From positions 62,979 to 126,978 of the forward strand of contig NZ_JANIOC010000002.1 in assembly GCF_024733565.1 (NCBI RefSeq): 64,000 nt of DNA. Reading direction: 5' to 3'. Below the pieces are notes generated by a model. It was not told the DNA's origin. It did no database searches and was given only the letters and a program-made list of their open reading frames with translations. How positions within the stretch are numbered: position 1 is the first letter of the stretch; every line of letters starts with the position of its first letter. Below, piece after piece: positions 52,709-60,340 of this stretch. The DNA is from Rossellomorea sp. SC111. GTDB lineage: Bacteria; Bacillota; Bacilli; Bacillales; Bacillaceae_B. The position numbers were made by a program, and so were the translations under genes.

Positions 52709-52833
52709 ATTGATTTCCGTGCAAGACTTCGCTTTCCTCGGTCGGAAGGCAAGCCTCCTCACAGCTTTCGCTCCTGCGGGGTCTTACCTATTCCGCTTTT
52801 CCCGTAGGAGTCTTCGTCTTGCACTCCAATCAA
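52709..52833 (+). repeat. B-type palindromic repeat
   Basis: 125 bp; arms TTGATTTCCGTGCAAGAC / GTCTTGCACTCCAATCAA around a CCTCCTC...CTCCTGCGGGGTCT core. Confidence 0.75.
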
Positions 52834-53100
52834 TAGCTAGATCTTGTTTAAACACTAAATATGCTTTAACAACAATAATAATAAAGCACCATATCACCAA
52901 AGTTATACAGACTATAGTTTCCAAATGTCTACTCAGTTTGAGGGATTCTGAGCAGAATGAGTCATTCACGTCAGATATGAAAGGGTATTTGTATAATTTA
53001 ACAGTAATCGATCACTGTAACTAATAAAATTAGAATTGATATATATGATGGTGTAGCAATTTACATTATATTGTTATAGTGAGACACCTATGCTTGGTAA

Positions 53101-53227
53101 GTTGATTGGAGCGGAAGGTGCTCGACTCCTGCGGGAAACGCGGGAAAGTTGAGACCCCGCAGGGCAAAGCCCGAGGAGGCTCAACTCACGCCCCGCGGAA
53201 AGCGAGCACCTGCAGCGGAAATCAACC
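53101..53227 (+). repeat. A-type palindromic repeat
   Basis: 127 bp; GTTGATTGGAGCGGAAGGTG arm and its inverted partner, GAGACCCCGCAGGG core. Confidence 0.75.
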
Positions 53228-53383
53228 ACTACTCACTAATCCAAATGATTAATCCGAACGATTTCTATTTTGAAGAAATTTTGAATGACCGTTTTGATTT
53301 TCTTTTTTACTAAACACTATTGTCCTTGCCTTTTTAATTGTTTTCGTGCAATTAAGCACATTAAATAATTATAATTATCTTCC

Positions 53384-53412
53384 TTGACACAATACCTATA
53401 GGGGTATAATAT
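53384..53412 (+). promoter_or_regulatory. promoter and CstR operator of the rhodanese operon
   Basis: TTGACA (53384-53389) and TAATAT (53407-53412, 17 bp) or TATAAT (15 bp) flank ATACCTATAGGGGTAT (53392-53407). Same geometry as the cstR promoter at 44890. Confidence 0.75.
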
Positions 53413-53465
53413 AGACGTAGGAAGCAAGTGGACATTGTCCATGCTTATCAAGAAATGAGGTGCTT

Positions 53466-53831
53466 ATGTTGGAATTTTTCGGATTAATTATGTTATTCAT
53501 ACTTATTTATGTGTATGTAATGATCAAGAAACCAGGTAAAAATATCAAGCAAATGACTACAAGTGAATTGAAAACGACTTTAGGAAAAAAGAACAAGCAA
53601 TTTATTGATGTACGTTCACCAGGGGAATTCAATAACAGTCATATTAAACAATTTAAAAATATGCCGTTACAATCGTTGCATCAAACCGCTGACACTCTAA
53701 ACAAAGACAAAGAAATCATTGTCATTTGTCAAAGTGGTATGAGGAGTGCAAATGCATGCAAAATTCTTAAAAAGAAAGGATTCACCTCTGTAACGAACGT
53801 TAATGGAGGAATGAATTCCTGGTCCCGTTAG
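53466..53831 (+). CDS. membrane-anchored rhodanese
   Basis: 121 residues: one N-terminal membrane helix (about 2-20) and a single rhodanese domain with active-site loop VICQSGMRSANA. The catalytic domain would face the cytoplasm or exterior depending on topology. GAGGTG before ATG 53466. First gene of the second CstR-type block. Confidence 0.87.
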   Translation: MLEFFGLIMLFILIYVYVMIKKPGKNIKQMTTSELKTTLGKKNKQFIDVRSPGEFNNSHIKQFKNMPLQSLHQTADTLNKDKEIIVICQSGMRSANACKILKKKGFTSVTNVNGGMNSWSR

Positions 53832-53867
53832 TTTGATGAAAACCATTATTGAAAGAGAGGAATTTAT

Positions 53868-54164
53868 ATGAAAACGATCCTGGGCAATGAAGTAAACCGG
53901 AGATTATCGGCTGGGGAACAAGTTAATATCATCGATGTCCGTGAGGTGGCTGAAGTGTTGAATGGGAAAATCCCTACAAGTACCAATATTCCTTTAGGGC
54001 TGCTGGAATTTCGTATGAATGAATTGGATAAGGAAGAAGATTACATCATAGTCTGTCAATCAGGGGGCAGAAGCAGCCGTGCCGTGAAATTTCTCGCTTA
54101 TCATGGCTATGATGTTACCAATATGGAAGGCGGCATGCTTGCCTGGGAAGGGAAAGTCGAATAA
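53868..54164 (+). CDS. single-domain rhodanese
   Basis: 98 residues, with IIDVREVAEVLNGKIPTSTNIPLG and active-site loop IVCQSGGRSSRA. A cytoplasmic sulfurtransferase in the CstR-type operon, 36 bp after the membrane rhodanese gene, with AGAGAGG upstream. Confidence 0.88.
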   Translation: MKTILGNEVNRRLSAGEQVNIIDVREVAEVLNGKIPTSTNIPLGLLEFRMNELDKEEDYIIVCQSGGRSSRAVKFLAYHGYDVTNMEGGMLAWEGKVE

Positions 54165-54208
54165 CCCTTTTCCTTTCAACTCTTTTTGTTTTGATTTTGC
54201 AACGTTTA

Positions 54209-54224
54209 ATACCCCTATAGGTTT
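54209..54224 (+). promoter_or_regulatory. CstR-like operator upstream of the second dioxygenase gene
   Basis: ATACCCCTATAGGT with a degenerate right end, in the 128-bp gap before the rhodanese-dioxygenase gene. Confidence 0.5.
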
Positions 54225-54292
54225 AAAAGTTGAATATGAGGATAATGGATATACGAAGAGAAAATAATAAAGATAAGGGAGGAAAATATGTT

Positions 54293-55420
54293 ATGTCAAC
54301 TTCAGTGAAAAATTTGACAGCAGGGGAACTTACCCAAAAAATCATGAATGAAGACAGAATGTTCATTTTGGATGTTCGTCCCAAGGACGCATTTGACGAT
54401 TGGAAAGTGGAAGGGGAAAACGTTACGATCATCAATAAACCCTTTTCAGAGTTGAAAGATAATCTGGAATCGGTAAAATCCATTTTACCTGACAATGAAG
54501 CCATTTATGTCATTTGCGCAAAAGGAAATTCTTCGACCAAAACGGCTGAGATGCTGGCTGGTGCAGGAATGGATCATATATATTCTGTTGAAGGCGGTAT
54601 GCAGGCATGGAGCGAATACCTTGAGCCTGTTAAAGTCGGTGATGTGTCTGGGGGTGTCCTTTATCAATTCATACGGATAGGGAAAGGGTGCTTATCTTAT
54701 GCGATTGTATCCAAAGGCGAGGTTGCGTTCATTGATCCCAGCCGCTTGACGGATCCATATAAGAAGTTCATTCAACATCACGGTTTATCAGTAAGAGCAG
54801 TACTGGATACTCATCTTCATGCAGATCACATTTCCGGTGGACGATCCTTAAGTGACGAATTTGATGCACCATATTATTTGCCTCCCAAAGATGCCGAAGA
54901 AGTTCAGTACCCCTATAAAGAAGTTAAGGATGGAACAGACATTAAGGTGGGGGATACAGTGATCGAAGCAGTCTACTCACCAGGTCATACGATCGGAAGT
55001 ACCTCTTTTATTGTCGATCGGCATTATTTACTCACTGGGGACATTTTATTTATTGATTCCATTGGGAGACCTGATTTAGCTGGTAAAGCAGAGGACTGGG
55101 TAGGTGACTTGCGGGAAACATTGTATTCAAGATATAAAAACCTTAACGATGATTTAATTGTTTTGCCAGCTCACTATATGACGATAGATGAAATGAATGA
55201 CGATGGTTCAATCTCACATCGACTGAGTGATTTGTATGAAGAGAATCATGGTTTGAACATCGAGGATGAAAATGAATTCAGAAAAACGGTCACAGAAAAC
55301 CTTCCTCCACAGCCAAACAGCTATGAGAAAATACGTGAAACGAATATGGGTAAAATAAATCCAGATGAAGATGAAAGACGTGAAATGGAAACAGGCCCAA
55401 ATAGATGCGCTGTGCGTTAA
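54293..55420 (+). CDS. rhodanese-persulfide dioxygenase fusion, second copy
   Basis: 375 residues, same layout as the protein at 46701: rhodanese (Cys in [11 protein letters not shown]) then ETHE1-like domain with [19 protein letters not shown] and [14 protein letters not shown], and the same C-terminal [24 protein letters not shown]. The two copies are clearly paralogous. ATG 54293 follows AAGGGAGG. Presumably oxidises low-molecular-weight persulfides. Confidence 0.88.
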   Translation: MSTSVKNLTAGELTQKIMNEDRMFILDVRPKDAFDDWKVEGENVTIINKPFSELKDNLESVKSILPDNEAIYVICAKGNSSTKTAEMLAGAGMDHIYSVEGGMQAWSEYLEPVKVGDVSGGVLYQFIRIGKGCLSYAIVSKGEVAFIDPSRLTDPYKKFIQHHGLSVRAVLDTHLHADHISGGRSLSDEFDAPYYLPPKDAEEVQYPYKEVKDGTDIKVGDTVIEAVYSPGHTIGSTSFIVDRHYLLTGDILFIDSIGRPDLAGKAEDWVGDLRETLYSRYKNLNDDLIVLPAHYMTIDEMNDDGSISHRLSDLYEENHGLNIEDENEFRKTVTENLPPQPNSYEKIRETNMGKINPDEDERREMETGPNRCAVR

Positions 55421-55442
55421 ATTTATAGGGGATTTATAAAAA

Positions 55443-55477
55443 AGGCAAACATCCCAACTTAATGGGATGTTTGCCTG
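55443..55477 (-). terminator. perfect hairpin, terminator-like only on minus
   Basis: GGCAAACATCCCA pairs over 13 bp with TGGGATGTTTGCC (6-nt loop). A T-run follows only when read on the minus strand, opposite to both neighbouring genes. Confidence 0.6.
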
Positions 55478-55505
55478 CATTGGTAGAATTGAGGAAGTGA
55501 ATAAT

Positions 55506-55862
55506 ATGAAAGAAATAAATGAATCAAAATATATACAGCAGCACCTGGCTAATGAACGGACGTTCCTTGCTTGGATCCGTACAGCCATTGCCATTATCGG
55601 AATTGGATTTTTAACGACAAGTTTACATTTTAATTCCCTTCAAGGGAACCCTGTTCAAGACAGGATTGCCGCAGGAATAAGTGTGATTTCGATTTTCATC
55701 GGGTTTGCCATCATCATTGGCTCTACCATCAATTATTACAGAACAAGAAGACATATCAATACACAAACATTCGTGTCAGCAGATGTCTTTATCAAAATGA
55801 TGACAGTAGTGGCCACCATCGTTCTTTTACTTGTGACTGTTTATTTCTTTTCATTAAATTAA
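55506..55862 (+). CDS. DUF202 (YidH-type) membrane protein
   Basis: 118 residues with three predicted helices. The DUF202 signature LANERTFLAWIRTAIAIIGIG is clear, followed by a second helix and NYYRTRRHI. Role unknown. GAGGAAGTG upstream of ATG 55506. Downstream of the sulfur block but separated by a hairpin, so probably not part of it. Confidence 0.83.
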   Translation: MKEINESKYIQQHLANERTFLAWIRTAIAIIGIGFLTTSLHFNSLQGNPVQDRIAAGISVISIFIGFAIIIGSTINYYRTRRHINTQTFVSADVFIKMMTVVATIVLLLVTVYFFSLN

Positions 55863-55906
55863 ATAAGCTGAACGCAAAAGGATAAATCCCTGCGTTCAGC
55901 TTATTT
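55862..55906. terminator. bidirectional terminator
   Basis: AATAAGCTGAACGCA/TGCGTTCAGCTTATT stem between convergent DUF202 and YtxH-like genes. Confidence 0.85.
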
Positions 55907-56172
55907 TAATCCTGTTTTTGTTCATTGTAGTATTGAACGGATGTCATGGCTCCTTCACTTACCATGGAGTTGTCTTCTATATTTGAAGGATCCGGATTTC
56001 CGCCTTTTTCAACGGGTAGATCTTCTTTTCTTTTCTTTTTAAACTTCGTAACCAATCCTTCTTTCACATTGTGCAGCTGATTGCGCTTTTCTTTCGATGA
56101 TAGAATCCATCCAAGTGAACCAGCCGTAACGGTTGCACCAACAAGTAACGTTTTATTTACTTTCATATTCAT
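55906..56172 (-). CDS. small YtxH-like protein
   Basis: 88 residues: a short hydrophobic N-terminal helix (about 8-25), then a basic region (KFKKKRKED) and an acidic, proline-containing tail. The plan resembles YtxH-type general stress proteins but the match is weak. Two in-frame ATG codons (56172, 56166). Function unknown. Confidence 0.55.
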   Translation of the reverse strand: MNMKVNKTLLVGATVTAGSLGWILSSKEKRNQLHNVKEGLVTKFKKKRKEDLPVEKGGNPDPSNIEDNSMVSEGAMTSVQYYNEQKQD

Positions 56173-56335
56173 TCTCCTCCATTCAAGTGATTCGTTTATT
56201 TAGTATGTTCTTTGTATTCCCGACGCACATGAATTTAAACATAGGGGAGGGGTGCCAAAATAATGAATGAGTGGACAATCCTCTAAATATGGATGAAAAT
56301 AAACATGGATGGTAGACAAAGAGAGGGTGGATGGA

Positions 56336-57217
56336 ATGAAAAGACTGACGAAAGAGACGGTCATCGGATTTATTGGAACAGGAGTAATGGGTAAAAGTAT
56401 GGCTGGTCATATTCTGGAGGCAGGATTTCCGCTGGTTATTTATAACCGCACAAAACATAAAGCCTCGGAACTCATAGATCGTGGTGCAAAATGGGCAGAC
56501 ACACCAAAGGAGCTTGCTGAAGCTTCAGATCTCGTGATCACGATTGTAGGTTACCCTTCAGATGTTGAAGAACTGTACCTGGGTAAGGACGGTATACTGC
56601 ACCATTTAAGACAGGGATCGGTTGCCATTGATATGACCACTTCTTCACCGACTCTGGCAGATACAATCTTTACCATTGGTAAGGAGAAAGGGGTATCGAC
56701 ATTGGATGCTCCCGTTTCGGGAGGGGATATCGGAGCTAAAGAGGCCAGGCTTTCCATTATGGTTGGAGGGGAAGAAAACACGTTCAATCTGGCAAAACCA
56801 CTTTTGGAACTCCTGGGTACGAATGTTGTCTATCAAGGAAAACCAGGAGCGGGTCAGCATACGAAGATGTGTAACCAAATCACCATTGCTTCGAACATGA
56901 TGGGAGTCAGTGAAGCATTACTTTATGCGAAGAAGTCCGGTTTGAATCCAGAAAATGTCCTAAAAAGCATTACATCGGGGGCAGCGGGCAGCTGGTCCCT
57001 CAGTAACCTGGTTCCCCGCATGATAGAACAAGATTATGCTCCAGGGTTTTACGTTAAACATTTTATCAAGGACCTTAAAATTGCCCTGCATTCAGCGAAA
57101 GAGATGGAACTCAGGACACCCGGTCTTGAACTTGCCCTCTCATTATATGAGCAGCTTGCTGCAGAAGGAGAAGAAAATAGTGGCACTCAAGCATTAATCA
57201 AACTATTGGAAGCCTAG
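56336..57217 (+). CDS. 3-hydroxyisobutyrate dehydrogenase-like NAD(P) oxidoreductase
   Basis: 293 residues. Dinucleotide fold GFIGTGVMGKSMAGHIL, NRTKHKASEL, substrate motif DAPVSGGDIGAKEARLSIMVGG and catalytic Lys region GAGQHTKMCNQ, as in beta-hydroxyacid dehydrogenases. Likely oxidises 3-hydroxyisobutyrate, tartronate semialdehyde or similar. ATG 56336 follows AGAGGG; ATG 56309 lacks an RBS. Monocistronic. Confidence 0.87.
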   Translation: MKRLTKETVIGFIGTGVMGKSMAGHILEAGFPLVIYNRTKHKASELIDRGAKWADTPKELAEASDLVITIVGYPSDVEELYLGKDGILHHLRQGSVAIDMTTSSPTLADTIFTIGKEKGVSTLDAPVSGGDIGAKEARLSIMVGGEENTFNLAKPLLELLGTNVVYQGKPGAGQHTKMCNQITIASNMMGVSEALLYAKKSGLNPENVLKSITSGAAGSWSLSNLVPRMIEQDYAPGFYVKHFIKDLKIALHSAKEMELRTPGLELALSLYEQLAAEGEENSGTQALIKLLEA

Positions 57218-57303
57218 GATTAAAAGGCTGGGAAATATCTAAATTCATTCCCTCTAAAGATGAACATTCAAAAAAATAGTTAGGATCACTTGTTACACCG
57301 CTT

Positions 57304-57427
57304 TTGATTTCCGTGCAAGACTTCGCTTTCCTCGGGCGTTCGGCTAGCCTCCTCGTCACTGACGCTCCTGCGGGGTCTTGCCTATTCCGCTTTTCCCGTA
57401 GGAGTCTTCGTCTTGCACTCCAATCAA
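57304..57427 (+). repeat. B-type palindromic repeat
   Basis: 124 bp with arms TTGATTTCCGTGCAAGAC and GTCTTGCACTCCAATCAA. Confidence 0.75.
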
Positions 57428-57714
57428 AAGCTAGATCCTGTTTTATACAGTGTATATGATTTAGCAATAATATTAAAAGTCCCGTTTCACCATGTTTGTA
57501 GTAATTCATACAAAGACTATTGTTTTCTAATGTTCGGCAATTGGGGTGGATCTTAGCAGAAGGGTCATTCACATCAGGTAAGTAAAAGTATTTGTTTTAT
57601 AACTCTAATCTGTTACTGCAACTAAAAGGATAAGAGTCGTTGTATGCCAATGGTGAAGCAATCTCATCACAACACTGTTATAGTAAATCACTTACGCTTA
57701 GAAAGTTGATTGGA

Positions 57715-57832
57715 GTGGAAGGTGCTCGACTCCTGCGGGAAACGCTGGACAGGTGAGACCCCGCAGGGCTTTAGCCCGAGGAGGCTCACCGCCAGCCCCG
57801 CGGAAAGCGAGCACCTGGAGCGGAAATCAACC
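57715..57832 (+). repeat. A-type palindromic repeat
   Basis: 118 bp; GTTGATTGGAGTGGAAGGTG arm, GAGACCCCGCAGGGCTTTAG core, inverted far arm ending AAATCAAC. Confidence 0.75.
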
Positions 57833-58080
57833 ACCACTCGCTACATTAAAAGCAACAATATTTTCATAAACTGATAAATCCGAACGAATTCGATTTTCAA
57901 AAAAATGAATCTCGAATGATCGGTCGGATTTTCTTTTAACTATAGATTTTTCCGATGAAGTCAGATTCTTATTGACTACGCTATATGCCTGAAAGCAATG
58001 TCCACTTCCCTTTATATTTCCATCCAATATGGGAATAATAGGTGAGCATGCATAAATTTACTGAAAGTATGGTGATTATC

Positions 58081-58221
58081 TTGAAAAAAAAATCATTCAG
58101 ACAATTTTCCAGGTTGATATACATATTTGGTACCATGATGACCGTGGTTGCCTTCTTTGTCTCCTACTTCCAAACGAAAACCATCATTAAAGCAATAAAG
58201 AAATATAGTCCATACAATTAA
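58081..58221 (+). CDS. small single-helix membrane protein
   Basis: 46 residues from TTG 58081: basic KKKSFRQFSR, a hydrophobic helix LIYIFGTMMTVVAFFVSYF and a basic tail KTIIKAIKKYSPYN. GGTGAT precedes the TTG; in-frame ATG codons at 58069 and 58048 are alternatives (57 residues at most). The helix with flanking charges looks like a real membrane peptide. Function unknown. Confidence 0.5.
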   Translation: MKKKSFRQFSRLIYIFGTMMTVVAFFVSYFQTKTIIKAIKKYSPYN

Positions 58222-58289
58222 GGTTATTAGTTGCAATATGTGCTGATTCCTTAGACAATAATCGTGTACATAATAGAGGAGGGATTCAA

Positions 58290-58811
58290 ATGAAGTTAGT
58301 CGGAAAAAAAATCATTCAATTGGTCAGTGCCGACTTCGAGGACCTGGAACTGTGGTATCCGGTCCTGCGTTTGCGGGAAGAGGGGGCGACGGTCCATATT
58401 GTCGGAGAAAAAGCAAATGAGGAGCATATCGGAAAATATGGAGTGCCGATTGTTTCTGAATACGCATTTAAAGACATAACGCCCGACGACTATGATGCCA
58501 TACTTGTTCCGGGAGGCTGGTCCCCCGATAAACTTCGTCGGTATGAAGAGGTCATTGCCATGGTGAAATCCATGGATGAACGTAAGAAACCGATCGGCCA
58601 AATCTGCCATGCCGGTTGGGTGTTGATTTCTGCAAAGATCCTTCAGGGTGTAAAAGTCACAAGCACACCTGGAATAAAGGATGATATGGAAAATGCAGGG
58701 GCTATCTGGATAAATGAACCGGTCGTGACAGACGGCCATATCGTTTCCAGCCGCAGACCACCGGATCTGCCTGATTATATGAGAGAATTTATTGACGTAC
58801 TCGCTAAATGA
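58290..58811 (+). CDS. DJ-1/PfpI family protein
   Basis: 173 residues. The motif GQICHAGWVLISAKIL holds the nucleophilic Cys and following His; FEDLELWYPVLRLREEGA and DAILVPGGWSPDKLRR match the PfpI/YfkM branch. Members are deglycase/protease-like stress proteins. AGGAGGG upstream. Monocistronic, with a terminator at 58820-58868. Confidence 0.88.
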   Translation: MKLVGKKIIQLVSADFEDLELWYPVLRLREEGATVHIVGEKANEEHIGKYGVPIVSEYAFKDITPDDYDAILVPGGWSPDKLRRYEEVIAMVKSMDERKKPIGQICHAGWVLISAKILQGVKVTSTPGIKDDMENAGAIWINEPVVTDGHIVSSRRPPDLPDYMREFIDVLAK

Positions 58812-58819
58812 TGAAAAAA

Positions 58820-58870
58820 GGACTGGCCAAGGAAACTGTCTGATCGTTACCTGTGGACCAGTCCGTTTTT
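58820..58870. terminator. terminator between PfpI-like and holin-like genes
   Basis: GGACTGG (58820-58826) pairs with CCAGTCC (58858-58864); A-run before and T-run after allow use on both strands. Confidence 0.7.
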
Positions 58871-58873
58871 CCT

Positions 58874-59179
58874 TTATTTTTTCTTGTCTCTTTTATTCCG
58901 ATCATTCACCCTTTCGAAAAAGGTCTGCTTCACAGATTGATGAGTGGTGATGGCAGCCCCCGTTGCGATAAATCCGTTAGCAATCCCATTAAAGTCAAAC
59001 CCGAGCGTCCAACCGCTCGCTCCAACCCCTACCAATAGGAGAATCCAGATGATGAGCCAGTCCGGAATATGGGGGGTCCTTTTTAATGCATACCCGAGTA
59101 CCCATAACACGGGAACGAGCACGGTGACTTGTGGGTCAATGGAAATGCCGCTTAATAAGTTTTCGATCATGTTGTCCAC
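58874..59179 (-). CDS. phage-holin-family small membrane protein
   Basis: 101 residues with three hydrophobic segments (about 15-33, 40-58 and 62-80) and a strongly basic C-terminus ERVNDRNKRDKKK. The pattern with WLIIWILLLVGVGASGWTLGF and TGAAITTHQSVKQ fits the Hol44-type holin family common in Bacillus. No endolysin or phage gene is nearby, so it is likely a domesticated or stand-alone holin-like protein. Confidence 0.75.
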   Translation of the reverse strand: MDNMIENLLSGISIDPQVTVLVPVLWVLGYALKRTPHIPDWLIIWILLLVGVGASGWTLGFDFNGIANGFIATGAAITTHQSVKQTFFERVNDRNKRDKKK

Positions 59180-59359
59180 TCCCTATAATGATAAATGACT
59201 TCTGTATAGCTTATTCACAACCATGGGAGCTTAATGACAACCAGTTTGGATGTATCGCAAAAAAAAAACGATAGGGTGCAGACTAACCTTTAAAGTGACA
59301 CGAGAAATGTTCAATGATATTATATTGATTGACCTATAATAAAAAAGGAGCTGTTAATT

Positions 59360-59797
59360 ATGGCGAAAAAAGGATACATACAATTCCAAACAGGCGAAAA
59401 AATTGAATTTGATTTATTTCCAAATGAAGCACCTGGAACAGTGGCGAACTTTGAAAAATTAGTAAACGAAGGTTTTTACAACGGTTTAAGCTTTCACCGT
59501 GTCATCCCTGGTTTCGTAAGCCAAGGAGGATGCCCTAACGGTAATGGTATGGGTGGCCCTGGTTACACCATCAAATGTGAAACAGAAGGGAATCCACATA
59601 AGCATGAAGAAGGTTCTTTATCTATGGCCCATGCTGGTAAAGATACAGGAGGCAGTCAATTCTTCATCGTACATGAGCCACAGCCTCACCTAAACGGCGT
59701 TCATACTGTCTTCGGTAAAGTGACTTCAGGGATCGACATCGCCAAATCAATGAAAAACGGCGACGTAATGGAAAAAGTCGAAGTATTTGATGCTTAA
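59360..59797 (+). CDS. ppiB: peptidyl-prolyl cis-trans isomerase PpiB
   Basis: 145 residues, cyclophilin fold: [28 protein letters not shown] with the catalytic Arg, [17 protein letters not shown], and [13 protein letters not shown]. Cytoplasmic (no signal peptide). Catalyses prolyl bond rotation during folding. AAGGAGC before the ATG. In B. subtilis it lies beside ypuA. Confidence 0.95.
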   Translation: MAKKGYIQFQTGEKIEFDLFPNEAPGTVANFEKLVNEGFYNGLSFHRVIPGFVSQGGCPNGNGMGGPGYTIKCETEGNPHKHEEGSLSMAHAGKDTGGSQFFIVHEPQPHLNGVHTVFGKVTSGIDIAKSMKNGDVMEKVEVFDA

Positions 59798-59864
59798 TAG
59801 TTGAGGGACGGACCTTCGTTCGCATCTTCCTGCAACAACCCTTTCATCTTAAAGGAAAACAACA

Positions 59865-59894
59865 GTTGAAATAATTCAATCGATGTTGTATTAT
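59865..59894 (+). promoter_or_regulatory. promoter of the 59.9-kb RNA
   Basis: TTGAAA (59865-59870), 18-bp spacer, TATTAT (59889-59894). Confidence 0.6.
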
Positions 59895-59900
59895 ACTAAT

Positions 59901-60132
59901 ACAGGCTGCGTTGTACGTAATCATAACGAAGTTTTAACCTTTAAACTGTAATAGGGAGTTTTACATCGAAGTTGGAATGTCAAGCCTCCACGACCTGAGG
60001 ACGACAGGAAACCTTCTGCAAACACCCACTTTGAGGAGTGGTGGTTTAAAACTTTCTTATATCAAATTACGGCAACTGTGGCTCATAATCTTAGTATCTC
60101 AAGTCAGTTCCCAATCGGGGGCTGGCTTTTTT
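59901..60132 (+). ncRNA. structured non-coding RNA, possibly 6S RNA
   Basis: About 230 nt with its own promoter and a strong terminator. A long rod-like fold is possible: GTTG-CGTAAT (about 59911-59921) with ATTACG-CAAC (about 60066-60077), and GAAGTTTTAACC with GGTTTAAAACTTTC, enclosing GGAGTGGTGG and CCTCCACGACC segments. A long imperfect rod with an open centre is typical of 6S RNA. I could not confirm the family; the alternative is an unassigned small RNA. The only ORF is an unremarkable 84-codon reading. Confidence 0.5.
60102..60132 (+). terminator. terminator of the 59.9-kb RNA
   Basis: AGTCAGTTCCC pairs with GGGGGCTGGCT (11 bp with G-U pairs), then TTTTTT. Confidence 0.85.
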
Positions 60133-60190
60133 ATTTTGTATTTATTGCTTAAATTCAAGCATCATCATTTTACGAAGACATTCAAACCAA

Positions 60191-60225
60191 AAAGACTGAA
60201 TCCCAAAATGATGGATTCAGTCTCT
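60191..60225 (-). terminator. minus-strand terminator
   Basis: AGACTGAATCC/GGATTCAGTCT stem with a TTTTT tail on minus, about 120 bp past the MtnX-like stop codon. Confidence 0.75.
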
Positions 60226-60241
60226 GCATGAATATATCGAG

Positions 60242-60299
60242 GCCCCTCCCGTCCGTACATGGTTAAGTGTCCCGCAACAAGCGAATGTCCGGGAGAGGC
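60242..60299. other. 58-nt imperfect palindrome 3' of the MtnX-like gene
   Basis: GCCCCTCCCG (60242-60251) faces CGGGAGAGGC (60290-60299) with one mismatch around a GC-rich loop. It lies in the 3' untranslated region of the minus-strand gene, before its terminator. Role unknown. Confidence 0.4.
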
Positions 60300-60340
60300 A
60301 AATTAAGTGTATCATGCATGATATAAATGCGCAAAGTGAT

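Larger units (their letters stand above)
52630..53335 (+). repeat. composite non-coding repeat, copy at 52.6 kb
   Basis: Order: GGCTGGGACAT end, B unit (52709-52833), a segment containing GCAGAATGAGTCATTCAC, a segment ending GTTATAGTGA, A unit (53101-53227), and a CCGAACGAT hairpin. The same order and partial sequence identity are seen at 57226-57957. No ORF with codon-like character. Confidence 0.7.
57226..57957 (+). repeat. composite non-coding repeat, copy at 57.2 kb
   Basis: Begins GGCTGGGAAAT, then B unit (57304-57427), a segment with GCAGAAGGGTCATTCACATC, a segment ending TGTTATAGTAAATCACTTA, A unit (57715-57832), and a CCGAACGAATTCG hairpin (about 57878-57932). Parallels the copy at 52630-53335. 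Confidence 0.7.

Noticed and set aside
52710..53024. 104-codon ORF in the 52.6-kb repeat
   Set aside because: It reads through palindromic repeat DNA; similar frames occur in the other copy with different sequence, so not a conserved protein.
36821..57832. CRISPR-like array from repeated palindromes
   Set aside because: Repeats are long, kilobases apart and have no regular spacers or cas genes.
58874..59179. Prophage remnant suggested by the holin-like gene
   Set aside because: No endolysin, structural, integrase or attachment sequences nearby; solitary holin-like genes are common in Bacillus.
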